Below are positions 33,140-42,766 of a DNA stretch of 64,000 nucleotides, piece after piece. Source of the stretch: Lawsonella sp012842085 (GTDB lineage: Bacteria; Actinomycetota; Actinomycetes; Mycobacteriales; Mycobacteriaceae). How positions within the stretch are numbered: the stretch's first letter is position 1; every line of letters starts with the position of its first letter. The notes below the pieces were generated by a model. The model did no database searches and was not told where the DNA came from. It worked only from the letters and a program-made list of their open reading frames with translations. The stretch spans positions 310,001-374,000 of the forward strand of contig DAINXV010000001.1 in the NCBI GenBank assembly GCA_036749735.1. The letters run 5' to 3'. The position numbers and the translations under genes are program-made.

Positions 33140-34909
33140 TTAGCCTTCCAGAACCGGTACTGCGCGCGGCGAGTTCACTAGCGCCGGCACATCCTGCCAG
33201 TAGCCTTCCGCCCCTTGCTCCAGGCGCATAACGTCCCGGCTGTCCTGCACATAAATTCCGGTCTTGTTGCCCACCACCACGGATACTGGTGCGGAAACGT
33301 TGCGAGTTCCCAGCGGAGTGGAGAATGCTCCATCTAGTGACACCATCAAAACTGGCCGGTCGGTGAGGGTACCGCCCAGCAGGATCTGGTTTGGACTCCG
33401 CCAAGCTAACGACAGCATGACTTCCGCCTGCGAAATATAAATCCGCTGTGGGTTAGATAGTTTCACCCCGCCGTCACGCTTGCGCACGATGACGGAGGTA
33501 TAAACTTTGCCGCTGGAAATATAGGCAACTCGCACTCCATCTGGAGAAACGCGAAGGGCCTCGAATTGGACTTTGGATCCCAACTCACTGGTATCGACCT
33601 TCGCTACCAGCGGTTTTTCACCATCCTGCCAGGTCACAATGGAGACTTTATTTTTGCCGTCCACGACCCACACATCACGACCGTTGGGCGCCCAGGAGGG
33701 GCGACGGAAGTTATTGCCCCGCAGTGCCACGGTGGTCGTCCGGCCAGCGGGACCCATGCGCAACACCTGCGGATCTTTGCGTCGTTCCCCGGTGTTGACG
33801 ATCGCCGCGATCATGCTTCCGCCCCGCGAGAAACTGGCCTGGCGAATGTCTGCCATCTTGCCTAAGTCCCCCTTCACCGGGGTGAGCGTAGCTCCCACTT
33901 TCATCAAGCCTTCGGCGGTGACGGCATGGAGGGAAACAGGATCTTTGTCGGACTCATACATGGGGTCAAATTGACGCACATCTGCGACGCTCCAGCCTTG
34001 CCGGAAATTGGAGTCCAAAGGTTCGCCGTTGACGGTGATGTAGTAGGGTCCGTGCACTCTGGCGCGTTCAAAAGTGAACACAATTTGGGCAGCGAGCCGG
34101 CGGCGGGAGGCCTCCGACCCCAGCGTGTAGTTGGTGATCTCCACATCGACACCATTGCCACGAGCGCCCGGCACCGCACTAATGCGGGCGGAGCTTTTAA
34201 GCTCGCTGGCCACCGCGTCGTGCAGCTGTTCGGACGGCTCATCGGCGAGCAGTTGCATCAAAATATTGGGCAGGCTGGAGTCGTAGGAGTAGAGCCAGCG
34301 TGGATCAGGAACAACGCGGGATCCACTGGTGTCGAGGTAGTACAACGACTGTGATTCATAGGTGTTGAGGAAGGCGTCCCGTTCCACAAGCACTTCATCC
34401 GGCACATCATTAATCAGCCACTTTTTGTCGATACGTTGAAGCTCAACTTCAAACGTGTCGGTAGAAAGTTTGGATCGAAATGTGCCGCGCTCGTCCACTT
34501 CCCCGACTGACCGGGCCCGCACCTGCAAGATTGCTTCATCTTCGGAGGGGTTGGCCACTGTGTTGACATCAATCCGGTCAACAATATTGATGATGTCTTT
34601 GTCCTTCCACTCGCGATTGGCGCGCGGGGTGAGGAACAGTCGGGCGGCGGCATGCCGATTGGTGGGGACCGCCGAGGCTCGCAGATAATCACGCAAAGTG
34701 AGATCCGGGGATCGTCCCGCGATGGGTTTCGGCGGGGTGAATGTCATGGGGGTGCGCTTAAATTGTCCCAACGATTGCGGCGGACTATCGGAGGGCAACA
34801 CGGTACAGCCAGTACCTACAGTGAGCGCTGCAACCGTAGTGAATACCGTAGCTAGGGTCGCCCAGCGACGACGTTTCTGGGGATCGCGACGACGGAGGAA
34901 CGATGTCAT
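33140..34909 (-). CDS. lpqB: Lipoprotein LpqB (MtrAB accessory)
   Basis: LpqB is a membrane-anchored lipoprotein that interacts with the MtrB sensor domain and modulates MtrA phosphorylation in mycobacteria. The 589-residue protein starts with a basic N-terminus, a hydrophobic segment and the lipobox-like VGTGC at about residues 31-35, whose -3 residue is Gly rather than the usual Leu. A GerMN-like region lies in the first half and a beta-propeller in the second (FRRPSWAPNGRDVWVV, LALRVSPDGVRVAYI-type repeats). It overlaps mtrB by four bases (ATGA). The operon order mtrA-mtrB-lpqB-comF is conserved. Confidence 0.92.
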   Translation of the reverse strand: MTSFLRRRDPQKRRRWATLATVFTTVAALTVGTGCTVLPSDSPPQSLGQFKRTPMTFTPPKPIAGRSPDLTLRDYLRASAVPTNRHAAARLFLTPRANREWKDKDIINIVDRIDVNTVANPSEDEAILQVRARSVGEVDERGTFRSKLSTDTFEVELQRIDKKWLINDVPDEVLVERDAFLNTYESQSLYYLDTSGSRVVPDPRWLYSYDSSLPNILMQLLADEPSEQLHDAVASELKSSARISAVPGARGNGVDVEITNYTLGSEASRRRLAAQIVFTFERARVHGPYYITVNGEPLDSNFRQGWSVADVRQFDPMYESDKDPVSLHAVTAEGLMKVGATLTPVKGDLGKMADIRQASFSRGGSMIAAIVNTGERRKDPQVLRMGPAGRTTTVALRGNNFRRPSWAPNGRDVWVVDGKNKVSIVTWQDGEKPLVAKVDTSELGSKVQFEALRVSPDGVRVAYISSGKVYTSVIVRKRDGGVKLSNPQRIYISQAEVMLSLAWRSPNQILLGGTLTDRPVLMVSLDGAFSTPLGTRNVSAPVSVVVGNKTGIYVQDSRDVMRLEQGAEGYWQDVPALVNSPRAVPVLEG

Positions 34910-37191
34910 AGGTCATCCTCCTCAATAATGATGTCGGGGTGGTCAAGTACCGGGGACGAGTCCACAACGTGCTGTTCACCAGTGTCAATATCAGCACTAA
35001 CGTAGGTTGTTTCCGGAACTTTCGCCAACCCTTCTAAAGGTGTCTTAGTGGCTGTGGTTTTCTTCGGAGCTGCCTCTGCGGAGGATGGATCATCGCCGTC
35101 AGCAACACCGTCATCTTCTAGTGGAGTGTCTGAGTAAGCGGCCACGTCGGCTGCCATTGGGGCGTCATCCTGGTCGGTGCTTATCTGGTGTGGAATGAAT
35201 GGAATCTCACCCGTGAGCGTGGCAGAAATGGGGATCTCGCCGGAAGGCCCCTCACCGGTGTCAGCAGGCAGTGGGTTTTCGCTCGGGAAGTGGAGCGGCA
35301 CCGGCGAGCTCGTAATGGTGGTTCCGAGCCGGCGGGGCAGCGTGAAACGGAAGCAGGAGCCTTCGCCGGGGTAACCCCATGCTTCCAGGCGGCCACCGTG
35401 AAGTTCTGCATCCTGTGTCGCAATAGCTAATCCCAATCCGGTACCGCCGGACTGTCGGACACGGGAAGGATCGGCGCGCCAGAAACGGTCGAAAACTTTC
35501 TTCGCTTCCCCTGGTTTCAGACCAACACCATGGTCACGTACCGAAACGCCGACTGCGTTATCGTCGGCTCGCACAGTTAACGAGATGGGTTCGCCTTCAC
35601 TGTGGTCATAGGCATTGGCCAGCAGGTTCCGGAGAATGCGCTCCACTCTGCGGGAATCCACCTCACAGACGACGGGTTCATCAGGCATATCCACTTCGGT
35701 CGAGACATCCACCGAAGCGGCGACTCCCGAGACGGACGCCAAAGCCGAGTAGACACAGGTTCGGATGTCTACTTGTTCTGCGTTCAGTTCTGCCACACCG
35801 GCGTCGTGGCGGGAAATCTCAAGCAAGTCATTCAGCAGCGTTTCAAACTTGTCGAGCTCTTTCACCATAAGTTGGGATGCTCGTGCGGTGCCCGGGTCAA
35901 GGTCATCCGCGTGGTCATAAATAATGTCAGCTGCCATTCGCACGGTCGTCAACGGCGTCCGCAGTTCGTGTGACACGTCGGAGGTGAACCGTTTCTGTGC
36001 CGACCCGAACTCTTCCAGCTGCACAATCTGCTGTTTGAGGGACTCCGCCATCTCGTTGAAGGATTCGGCGAGCACCGCAAAGTCATCTTCTCCGCGGATA
36101 TCCATGCGGGAGTCCAGGTCACCGGATGCGAAACGCTGGGCGGTGTTGGCTGCCGCCCTAATGGGGCGCACTAACTGTTGCGAGACCAGGTAGGAGGCAA
36201 AAGCCATGAGCGCCACAATCAGCAACCCGCCGGAGAAGAGGGTCGTGTTAAAGAGGTTAAGGGTGCGTTCCTCCGACGCCAGTGAGTAAATCAGATATAG
36301 CTGCAGGTCTGGCATATCGACACTGGTTGGGGTACCCACAATCAGCACTTTGGTACGCCCGGCTCCCAAATCCATATCTGAGTATTGGTAGGACACCTGG
36401 TTGGAGCTCACAAAGTTCACCAAGGAGAGTGGAATTTGGAGATTGTCGGGAGTGGAAATTGCAGGGCGCAAACCATCTCCAGGAATGTACAAGACGGGTA
36501 CGAAGGAGCCAGCATTAGCCGACAGTTGTCCTGCTCCTGGTGCTTGCGAGGTCAAGGCTGCCAAGGTGCTTGCCATCCGCGTTTCATCGGTGGCGGCCCG
36601 GTCGGAGGCATTCAACTGCGCCTCTACCACTACTCGCGCGGTGTTGAGGTCCCGTTCTGCCCCCGCCACTTTATTGTCGAGCAAACGCTGTGCAATCTGT
36701 GCAGACAGTCCAAAAAGGGTGACCATCAAAATAATGACAGCCAAACCGGTAGTGGTTAAAACGGTACGGAACTGTAGTGAGCGACGCCATTTTTCAGCAA
36801 TGGCGCGCAGTTTGCGGCGCCCCCAACCGCGTAGTTTCCAAGGGAATCGAGCAGAACGGGGCTTTTTCTTGGCGGCCGCCGACTCGTCGTCACCCGCATC
36901 CGAATCGGTTGTTTGCGTTGAGCTAGTGGATGCCTCTTCCGCATTGTCCTGCGACTTCTTTTTGCGTGCACTCCGCAGGGAAAGTCCCCGAGGTGGGGTC
37001 TTGGCATCTTCCGAGGATTCCGCTCCCGCAGTGTCCCCAGCAGCAGTTTTCTCCGCGTCCGTTTTCCCCTCCCCGAGGGCGTCAATAGTGACGTAGGGGA
37101 GTTCGCTTTTCTCCAGACTTTCGGAGAGTCGAGACATGCCAGTGGGGGTGACGGGACCGCCGTCACCCGCACGTTCATCTGGCCGCGCCAT
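34906..37191 (-). CDS. mtrB: Sensor histidine kinase MtrB
   Basis: MtrB phosphorylates MtrA to control cell-wall hydrolase and division genes. The 761-residue protein has a long cytosolic low-complexity N-terminus (about residues 1-140), a first TM (about 147-170), an extracytoplasmic sensor, a second TM (LFSGGLLIVALMAFASYLV), a HAMP domain, the H-box DVSHELRTPLTTVRM, N-box NLLANAYDHSEG and G-boxes DHGVGLK and GGTGLGLAIA. After the kinase comes an acidic disordered tail of about 130 residues. The long N-terminal extension exceeds that of the M. tuberculosis protein. It lies three bases downstream of mtrA. Confidence 0.95.
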   Translation of the reverse strand: MARPDERAGDGGPVTPTGMSRLSESLEKSELPYVTIDALGEGKTDAEKTAAGDTAGAESSEDAKTPPRGLSLRSARKKKSQDNAEEASTSSTQTTDSDAGDDESAAAKKKPRSARFPWKLRGWGRRKLRAIAEKWRRSLQFRTVLTTTGLAVIILMVTLFGLSAQIAQRLLDNKVAGAERDLNTARVVVEAQLNASDRAATDETRMASTLAALTSQAPGAGQLSANAGSFVPVLYIPGDGLRPAISTPDNLQIPLSLVNFVSSNQVSYQYSDMDLGAGRTKVLIVGTPTSVDMPDLQLYLIYSLASEERTLNLFNTTLFSGGLLIVALMAFASYLVSQQLVRPIRAAANTAQRFASGDLDSRMDIRGEDDFAVLAESFNEMAESLKQQIVQLEEFGSAQKRFTSDVSHELRTPLTTVRMAADIIYDHADDLDPGTARASQLMVKELDKFETLLNDLLEISRHDAGVAELNAEQVDIRTCVYSALASVSGVAASVDVSTEVDMPDEPVVCEVDSRRVERILRNLLANAYDHSEGEPISLTVRADDNAVGVSVRDHGVGLKPGEAKKVFDRFWRADPSRVRQSGGTGLGLAIATQDAELHGGRLEAWGYPGEGSCFRFTLPRRLGTTITSSPVPLHFPSENPLPADTGEGPSGEIPISATLTGEIPFIPHQISTDQDDAPMAADVAAYSDTPLEDDGVADGDDPSSAEAAPKKTTATKTPLEGLAKVPETTYVSADIDTGEQHVVDSSPVLDHPDIIIEEDDL

Positions 37192-37194
37192 TAA

Positions 37195-37875
37195 TTAAAA
37201 CCCTGTACCCGCTTTATATCCGACGCCGCGGACAGTGACAACGATCTTGGGGTTCTCGGGATCTTCCTCAATCTTCGAGCGGAGCCGCTGCACGTGCACG
37301 TTAATAAGACGAGAGTCGGTGCCGTGGTCATAGCCCCACACATGTTGTAGAAGGGTTTCCCGGCTGAAGACTCGCCCAGGTTTGCGTGCCAGTTCCGTCA
37401 AAAGATCAAACTCGAGTGGGGTGAGCTGCACCGGCTGCCCATCCCGGGTAACCGTGTGGGCAGCGACGTTAATGGAAACAGGCCCAATGGTGAGGATTTC
37501 GTCACTCGGCTGATCGTTATTGTTGCGCAGCCGGGCACGCACCCGTGCCACCAGTTCCTTAGGTTTAAAAGGTTTGGTGACATAGTCGTCGGCCCCAGAT
37601 TCGAGACCCAAAACAATGTCAATCGTGTCGGTTTTGGCGGTCAACATAATGATGGGGACGGCCGAGGTGCGCCGGATTTCTTTACAGACATCGACACCGT
37701 TCAAGCCGGGAAGCATGAGATCCAGGAGGATAAGGTCAGGGTTCACCTCACGGAATACCCGAAGGGCATCGGTTCCGTCACCCACAATGGTGGTGGACAT
37801 GCCTTCGTTTTCCAGCACGATGCTGAGCATTTCAGCCAATGCTTCGTCATCGTCGACAACTAGGATGTGTGCCAT
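37195..37875 (-). CDS. mtrA: Response regulator MtrA
   Basis: MtrA is an OmpR-type DNA-binding regulator, essential in M. tuberculosis, linking envelope state to cell division and replication. The receiver domain has the acidic triad DDD near residue 8, phospho-acceptor D52 in LILLDLMLPG, and the lysine in TKPFKPKEL. The C-terminal winged helix (LTPLEFDLLTELARKPG, then VWGYDHGTDSRLINVHVQRLR, VRGVGYKAG) matches MtrA very closely. I placed the start at 37875 (MAHILVVDDD, with GAAAGG seven bases before it); an in-frame upstream extension looks like untranslated leader. Length about 226. Confidence 0.97.
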   Translation of the reverse strand: MAHILVVDDDEALAEMLSIVLENEGMSTTIVGDGTDALRVFREVNPDLILLDLMLPGLNGVDVCKEIRRTSAVPIIMLTAKTDTIDIVLGLESGADDYVTKPFKPKELVARVRARLRNNNDQPSDEILTIGPVSINVAAHTVTRDGQPVQLTPLEFDLLTELARKPGRVFSRETLLQHVWGYDHGTDSRLINVHVQRLRSKIEEDPENPKIVVTVRGVGYKAGTGF

Positions 37876-38052
37876 TCCATGACCTTTCGCTATGGTGTCT
37901 TTCGCAATGGTGCCGGGCAGCTGCACGGAGGTTGGCTACCACGCAAGAAACCTCACTAAAAGCCTGCTCAGCACGAGTGTACTCGAGGGGGTACCCCTAT
38001 CTTAGCCGCTCTCGGCAAGAGAACGGGGGCGGAAGAAATAACTAGATGAGTT

Positions 38053-38745
38053 TTATTGTGGGGAAAGACCCAAAATGGTGTTCGCCACATCGGCCGGATC
38101 CACATCAGCCGCGACCCGAATCCAGGGGCCCATCCACTGGTTGTCTGCTAAGGCGCGATAGGCGGCGGCAGTGCGGTCCTGCAAACTGGCGTCCCGCTCG
38201 TAGGCGTCCCGAGTGCGGGAAGCGTCCTGGGCTTCCCTCCCCGCGGCCCGTTCCCGCGCCAACTCCACCGGAACGTCCAACAAAATAGTGAGATCCGGGA
38301 TGGGCAACTCGAATGTTCCATATTCAAGCTCTGCCACCCAGTCCACTACCCCACCGGCGAGATCAACCGGCTGTTGCAGCCGGGCAGCCGAGTATGCGGC
38401 ATTGGAGGCCACCCAGCGATCCAGCAACACGATCCGCGGGCCGTCAGTACTTTCTGCAGTGATGGAGGACACCGCCGCAGCGAGGCCTTGCCCCGGCGCG
38501 AGCGAATACTTACGGTCCAGCGCGAAGAGCGTCGCCATCCCGAAGGGGCTGTCCACCAGATCCCCCATTTCACCGCGAAGAGCAGCCGCAATGAGGTCTG
38601 CATGGGTGGTTCCGTAGCGGGGGCAGGCCATACGGGCAAGGGCCGCACCGGATTTTTCTAGCTCCGTTGCGACCTTGGTGGTGAGAGTATTTTTACCGGC
38701 TCCGTCAACACCTTCTATAGCTACAAGAAGTGTTTGCTGGTACAT
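38053..38745 (-). CDS. tmk: Thymidylate kinase
   Basis: Tmk phosphorylates dTMP to dTDP for DNA synthesis. The 230-residue protein has the P-loop EGVDGAGKNTL, the DR motif VLLDRWVASNAAYSAARL and a lid region ARERAAGREAQDASRTRDAYE. The N in GKNT (usually GKST) is shared with other actinobacterial Tmk enzymes. It lies 15 bases downstream of sahH and upstream of mtrA, the same order as in M. tuberculosis, and is probably co-transcribed with sahH. Confidence 0.93.
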   Translation of the reverse strand: MYQQTLLVAIEGVDGAGKNTLTTKVATELEKSGAALARMACPRYGTTHADLIAAALRGEMGDLVDSPFGMATLFALDRKYSLAPGQGLAAAVSSITAESTDGPRIVLLDRWVASNAAYSAARLQQPVDLAGGVVDWVAELEYGTFELPIPDLTILLDVPVELARERAAGREAQDASRTRDAYERDASLQDRTAAAYRALADNQWMGPWIRVAADVDPADVANTILGLSPQ

Positions 38746-38760
38746 ATTTCACACCCTGTT

Positions 38761-40254
38761 TTAGTAGCGGTAGTGATCTGGTTTGAAGGGGCCTTCAACA
38801 TCGACGCCAATGTATTCGGCTTGTTTTTTACTCAGTTTGGTGAGTTCCCCGCCCAAGGCTTCCACGTGGATACGAGCCACTTTTTCGTCCAGCTGCTTGG
38901 GCAGCAGATAGACCTCATTCTCGTAATTTTCGGAGTTTTGGAAAAGCTCGATCTGGGCTGCGGTCTGGTCGGCGAACGAGTTGGACATGACGAAGGAAGG
39001 GTGTCCGGTGGCGTTGCCCAGGTTCAGCAAGCGCCCCTGGGAGAGCACGATAATGCTGTGTCCCCGTCCGCCATCCAATTCGGGGCTGAAAGTGTAGAGG
39101 TCAACCTGCGGTTTGATATTGGTGCGGGTGACTCCGGGGTGACTCTCCAAAGTAGCCATATCGATTTCATTGTCGAAGTGGCCAATATTGCCCAAAATCG
39201 CTTGGTCCTTCATGCGGCACATGTGCTCGAAGGTAATAACACCCAGGTTGCCGGTAGCGGTAACCACAATGTCGGCGTTTTCAATATGGTCGTCCACAGT
39301 AACAACGGAGTAGCCGTCCATCATGGCTTGCAAGGCGTTAATGGGGTCGATTTCGGTGACGGCGATGCGGGCACCCTGGCCGTCAAGAGCTTCCGCACAG
39401 CCTTTACCGACATCACCGTAGCCACACAGCAGCACGGATTTGCCGCCGATCAACACATCAGTTCCGCGGTTGATGCCGTCAATGAGGGAGTGCCGGGTCC
39501 CATATTTATTGTCGAACTTGGATTTGGTGACAGCATCGTTCACGTTCATTGCAGGGAACGGAAGAGTGCCTTGGGAGGCGAAACTGTAGAGGCGGTGCAC
39601 ACCAGTGGTGGTTTCTTCGGTGACGCCGCGCACTGTCTTCCCCGTGTTTTGGAAAAACGACTTGGTTTCATCCGCGGCCAACAGCTCTTTGAGAAGCGTC
39701 TTCAGCACTTTTTCGTCTGCCGAGTCCTCGTCGGTAATGGGAGGAACGACGCCAGCTTTTTCGTATTCAATGCCGGTGATGACCATCAGGGTCGCGTCGC
39801 CGCCATCATCCAAAATCATGTTGGGGTACTGTTCTTCGCCCTCTCCCGGCCAATGCAGGATTTGGGAAGTGCACCACCAGTATTCGACCAGGCTTTCACC
39901 CTTCCAGGCGAAAACGGGAACACCTTGCGGATCCTCCGGAGTGCCGTCACCCACCACAACTGCGGCAGCAGCCTCGTCTTGGGTGGAGAAAATATTGCAG
40001 GATGCCCACCGTACTTCGGCACCTAACGCCACCAAAGTCTCAATGAGTACCGCGGTCTGCACGGTCATGTGGATAGAGCCAGAAATTCGGGCGCCTTTGA
40101 GGGGCTGCACATCCCGGTATTCTTCCCGCAGTGACATCAGACCCGGCATCTCTTTTTCAGCCAAATCGATTTGCATGCGTCCAGTGGCCGCGAGGCTGAG
40201 ATCTTTGACCTTAAATTCCAGACCATTATGCCGGTCGACGGTCAGTGCAGTCAT
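38761..40254 (-). CDS. sahH: S-adenosyl-L-homocysteine hydrolase
   Basis: SahH cleaves S-adenosylhomocysteine to adenosine and homocysteine, recycling the product of methyl transfer. The 497-residue NAD-dependent enzyme includes the long-form insertion typical of actinobacteria and eukaryotes, VLLCGYGDVGKGCAEAL for NAD, and LLNLGNATGHPSFVMS near the C-terminus, ending PFKPDHYRY. AGGAGAAGG lies directly before the ATG. It follows manA by 67 bases and precedes tmk. Confidence 0.96.
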   Translation of the reverse strand: MTALTVDRHNGLEFKVKDLSLAATGRMQIDLAEKEMPGLMSLREEYRDVQPLKGARISGSIHMTVQTAVLIETLVALGAEVRWASCNIFSTQDEAAAAVVVGDGTPEDPQGVPVFAWKGESLVEYWWCTSQILHWPGEGEEQYPNMILDDGGDATLMVITGIEYEKAGVVPPITDEDSADEKVLKTLLKELLAADETKSFFQNTGKTVRGVTEETTTGVHRLYSFASQGTLPFPAMNVNDAVTKSKFDNKYGTRHSLIDGINRGTDVLIGGKSVLLCGYGDVGKGCAEALDGQGARIAVTEIDPINALQAMMDGYSVVTVDDHIENADIVVTATGNLGVITFEHMCRMKDQAILGNIGHFDNEIDMATLESHPGVTRTNIKPQVDLYTFSPELDGGRGHSIIVLSQGRLLNLGNATGHPSFVMSNSFADQTAAQIELFQNSENYENEVYLLPKQLDEKVARIHVEALGGELTKLSKKQAEYIGVDVEGPFKPDHYRY

Positions 40255-40321
40255 TGCCTTCTCCTATGAAAATTAGTAATAGGTGGTTTAAAGATAGAAA
40301 GTGGTGCGCGGAGTCGAAAGG

Positions 40322-41572
40322 CTATTTCCGCGGAACTCTTGCAACAAACACACTAGCGGGTTCTTCCCCAGTACTCATCCTAGGACGCTGTTCCCAATCC
40401 CCCATCCACGCAGCGTGACCGGAAGGAACATCAAGGTAGCCCGATTCGCCGTCCTGAGTGAGGGTGACGGTACCTTTCGTCACCATCAGAATGAAGGGAC
40501 CCTCCACATCGAGGGTGGTGGTGACGTCCGGTTGGATACGGCAGCGGCTGAGGAAAAATTCGGGAACCGGAGTGTGGTATTCGTAGCAATCCACACCTTC
40601 CCCATCCGGCACGTTTCCAGCGTTAGTGCGCAACACTTTAGTGGCAGGTAGCACAGGATTTTCGAGTGGTTCAAAATGCAGCACCTGCATCAGCTCAGGC
40701 ACATCAACGTGCTTCGGGGTGAGTCCCCCGCGCAGGACGTTATCTGAGTTGGCCATGATTTCGACACCCACCCCATGCAGGTAGGCGTGCAGAACACCCG
40801 CGCCCATAAAGATTGCTTCCCCGGGCTGCAACGTTATGCGGTTGAGCAACAAGGCGCACAAGGCACCCGCGTCAACGCCATATTCCGCCACCAGTTTGAG
40901 GAAGCTGAACGCCACATCAGACCATTCACTATCTTCCGCAACGAGCCGTCGGGCGGCGTCTTCCATCGCGTCGATAAGCGTGGCGAGTTGCTTGCGCGGC
41001 AGGGTGATAAGAGTGGTCATGAGGGCGCGAATACCATTCGCATCCGGTTCGGCGCGCAGCATTTCGGTGTAAGGGTCCATCGCCTCCACCGCAAGCGCAT
41101 CCAAAAGATCCAAGGTGCGGGTGGGTGTGCGGAATCCAGCCAACGCTTCGAACCGCGTCAGCGCGACAATCAACTCTGGTTTATGGTTGTCGTCGTGGTA
41201 ATTGCGGTGTGGTGCATCCAGTGGAATTCCGGCCGCGTTCTCCCTCGCATAACCCAGTTGGGCTTGGCTCAAACTGGGATGCGCCTGCAGCGACAGTGGT
41301 TCTTCGGCAGCCAAGATCTTCAACAGGAATGGCAGCTGTTGCGAGAATTTTTGAGAAATCGCATTGCCGAGTTCCTTGTGCGGGTTATCCGAAATAACGT
41401 CGAGGAGCGTGCGTCCAGAATTGTCGGCAAGAACCGCTGGATCGCCAGGGTGCGCACCAAACCAAAGCTCCGCCTCCGGGTGATGGGTGGGGACACTTTC
41501 CCCACGAAGGGCGGCGAGCTCTTGGTGTGAACCCCACGCATAGTTTCGGATGGCGCCGTCGAGAAGATACAT
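40322..41572 (-). CDS. manA: Mannose-6-phosphate isomerase
   Basis: ManA interconverts fructose-6-phosphate and mannose-6-phosphate, feeding GDP-mannose for mannans, glycolipids and glycoproteins. The 416-residue type I isomerase has the start YLLDGAIRNYAWGSHQELA, the zinc-site region LSLQAHPSLSQA, HKPELIVALT, and GEAIFMGAGVLHAYLHG. It is separated from manB (Rv3257c-type) by the inserted two-gene cassette at 42-44 kb; in mycobacteria the two are nearly adjacent. Confidence 0.94.
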   Translation of the reverse strand: MYLLDGAIRNYAWGSHQELAALRGESVPTHHPEAELWFGAHPGDPAVLADNSGRTLLDVISDNPHKELGNAISQKFSQQLPFLLKILAAEEPLSLQAHPSLSQAQLGYARENAAGIPLDAPHRNYHDDNHKPELIVALTRFEALAGFRTPTRTLDLLDALAVEAMDPYTEMLRAEPDANGIRALMTTLITLPRKQLATLIDAMEDAARRLVAEDSEWSDVAFSFLKLVAEYGVDAGALCALLLNRITLQPGEAIFMGAGVLHAYLHGVGVEIMANSDNVLRGGLTPKHVDVPELMQVLHFEPLENPVLPATKVLRTNAGNVPDGEGVDCYEYHTPVPEFFLSRCRIQPDVTTTLDVEGPFILMVTKGTVTLTQDGESGYLDVPSGHAAWMGDWEQRPRMSTGEEPASVFVARVPRK

Positions 41573-41849
41573 GATCGCCTTTCATATGAGCGTTGCGGGA
41601 TGAGACGGGCAACTACATAGCGTCACCGCAATCTTACTAGGAAAAGCGATTTTAAAAGTTTTTCAGCAACAGTTTATGACAACAACAAGGTAATACTTAG
41701 AATCCTTAATTAACCCTTCTAGCTGTGGTTTTGGCTGTTCAAGGGCAAATCAGAACGATATTGAAGGCCCAAACACAGTGTTTCACCTGCTTGTCTCCAT
41801 CTAATCCGGAATTTTTTCCCATACGCCTGTTAAGGAAGTGGCTGCGGGT
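41573..41849. other. Intergenic region between manA and the SCP2/aminotransferase cassette
   Basis: AT-rich, with no supported gene. On the minus strand it holds the manA upstream region; on the plus strand it leads into the promoter at 41850. A 92-codon frame crossing it ends inside the next gene and has no family features. Confidence 0.4.
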
Positions 41850-41995
41850 TAAACTGAAATCGTTCGCGGCCGCAGTATGCGGCTGCGACCAAACTGTAAT
41901 TTGCGTACAGAGAGAAAAGGCAGACTTTAGTCTGTACAAACATGGGGACAGTTGGAGTTATCTGACGCCCCGTTTCACCGCGATAAGGAGGAGAG
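41850..41995 (+). promoter_or_regulatory. Promoter and hairpin-bearing leader of the SCP2/aminotransferase operon
   Basis: TAAACT at 41850-41855 is a good -10, putting transcription start near 41862. Immediately after it is a strong hairpin, CGCGGCCGCA, GTA, TGCGGCTGCG (41865-41887), and then a second palindrome CAGACT-TT-AGTCTG at 41921-41934. The latter lies inside a wider inverted repeat, GTACAGA at 41905-41911 with TCTGTAC at 41931-41937. The leader ends in AAGGAGG before the ATG. A 5'-terminal hairpin often protects mRNA; the inner repeats could be an operator. Confidence 0.55.
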
Positions 41996-42754
41996 ATGGA
42001 TAAGCGTACTCTGGCTTCCATCAATCTCAACGCCGTTCTCCGGAGTTTGATACCACTCTGCGAGAACGACCCTAAAGCACGGGAAATCATTAAAGATGCT
42101 GACATTTCGGTCAGCTTTGAAATTCCCGGCGTTCCATCCCGTACTTTAATTTTCGACCATGGAACCGTCCGTACCGAAGCTCCCGCAGGCAAGGCTGATC
42201 TACGTCTTGCTTTCGTAAGCCCCGGACACTTTAACTCCATGATCGACGGAAATGGTATTCCCATTCCCAAGTGGGGTGTCCACAAGATGGGCTTCCTGCT
42301 CGGCGCCTTTACTAAGGTAACTGATCGCCTTTCCTACATTATGGAGACTCCAGAAGGTGTCACCCTCACTGATGAGGAAGAGGCCCTCAAGACCATTATG
42401 ACCGCAAACATTGCGTTTGCTGCGCTAGCGGAAGTCGCCAATATTGACCCCACCGGCCAGAAACTGGCTCAGGGTATGAAAGATGGCGTCCTTGTGGTTG
42501 AGGTTCCCTCGGCTGGCTTCGAGGTTGCTTGTGAAATTAAGAACAACAAGCTCACCTTCCTCCCCCAAGGCAAGCCTGCTAACCCCACTGCTTGGATGTC
42601 CTTCCACGATATGGATATCTTCCGTGCAGTGCTGGACGGTGAAGCTGATACCTATGCTCTTATCGGCGAAGACAAGCTAATTCTGAGTGGTGTCATTATG
42701 AACATTGACGCCGCCAACAAGATGCTTGACATCGTCTCCCGGTACCTGCTTTAA
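41996..42754 (+). CDS. Protein with two SCP2-like (sterol carrier-type) modules
   Basis: This 252-residue soluble protein is not a family I can name with certainty. Its second half reads like an SCP2 lipid-binding domain: KDGVLVVEVPSAGFEVACEI, then PTAWMSFHDMDIFRAVLDGE, then EDKLILSGVIMNIDAANKML. The first half repeats the same pattern more weakly (ADISVSFEIPGVPSRTLIF, ADLRLAFVSPGHFNSMIDG), suggesting an internal duplication. SCP2 domains bind acyl chains, sterols or other hydrophobic ligands. AAGGAGG precedes the ATG, and codon use is strongly biased, implying high expression. It ends 12 bases before the aminotransferase, so the two are one operon. Confidence 0.65.
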   Translation: MDKRTLASINLNAVLRSLIPLCENDPKAREIIKDADISVSFEIPGVPSRTLIFDHGTVRTEAPAGKADLRLAFVSPGHFNSMIDGNGIPIPKWGVHKMGFLLGAFTKVTDRLSYIMETPEGVTLTDEEEALKTIMTANIAFAALAEVANIDPTGQKLAQGMKDGVLVVEVPSAGFEVACEIKNNKLTFLPQGKPANPTAWMSFHDMDIFRAVLDGEADTYALIGEDKLILSGVIMNIDAANKMLDIVSRYLL

Positions 42755-42766
42755 AGGAGAAAATCA

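Noticed and set aside
38734..40026. A 430-codon open frame opposite sahH
   Set aside because: An antisense shadow of sahH; no ribosome-binding site and no recognisable motifs.
40255..40321. A possible SAM or SAH riboswitch before sahH
   Set aside because: The gap is only 67 bases, including promoter elements and the ribosome-binding site, and I see no riboswitch-like stems.
41725..42003. A 92-codon open frame in the leader of the SCP2/aminotransferase cassette
   Set aside because: It spans the promoter and hairpins and runs into the next gene; no start signal and a random-looking sequence.
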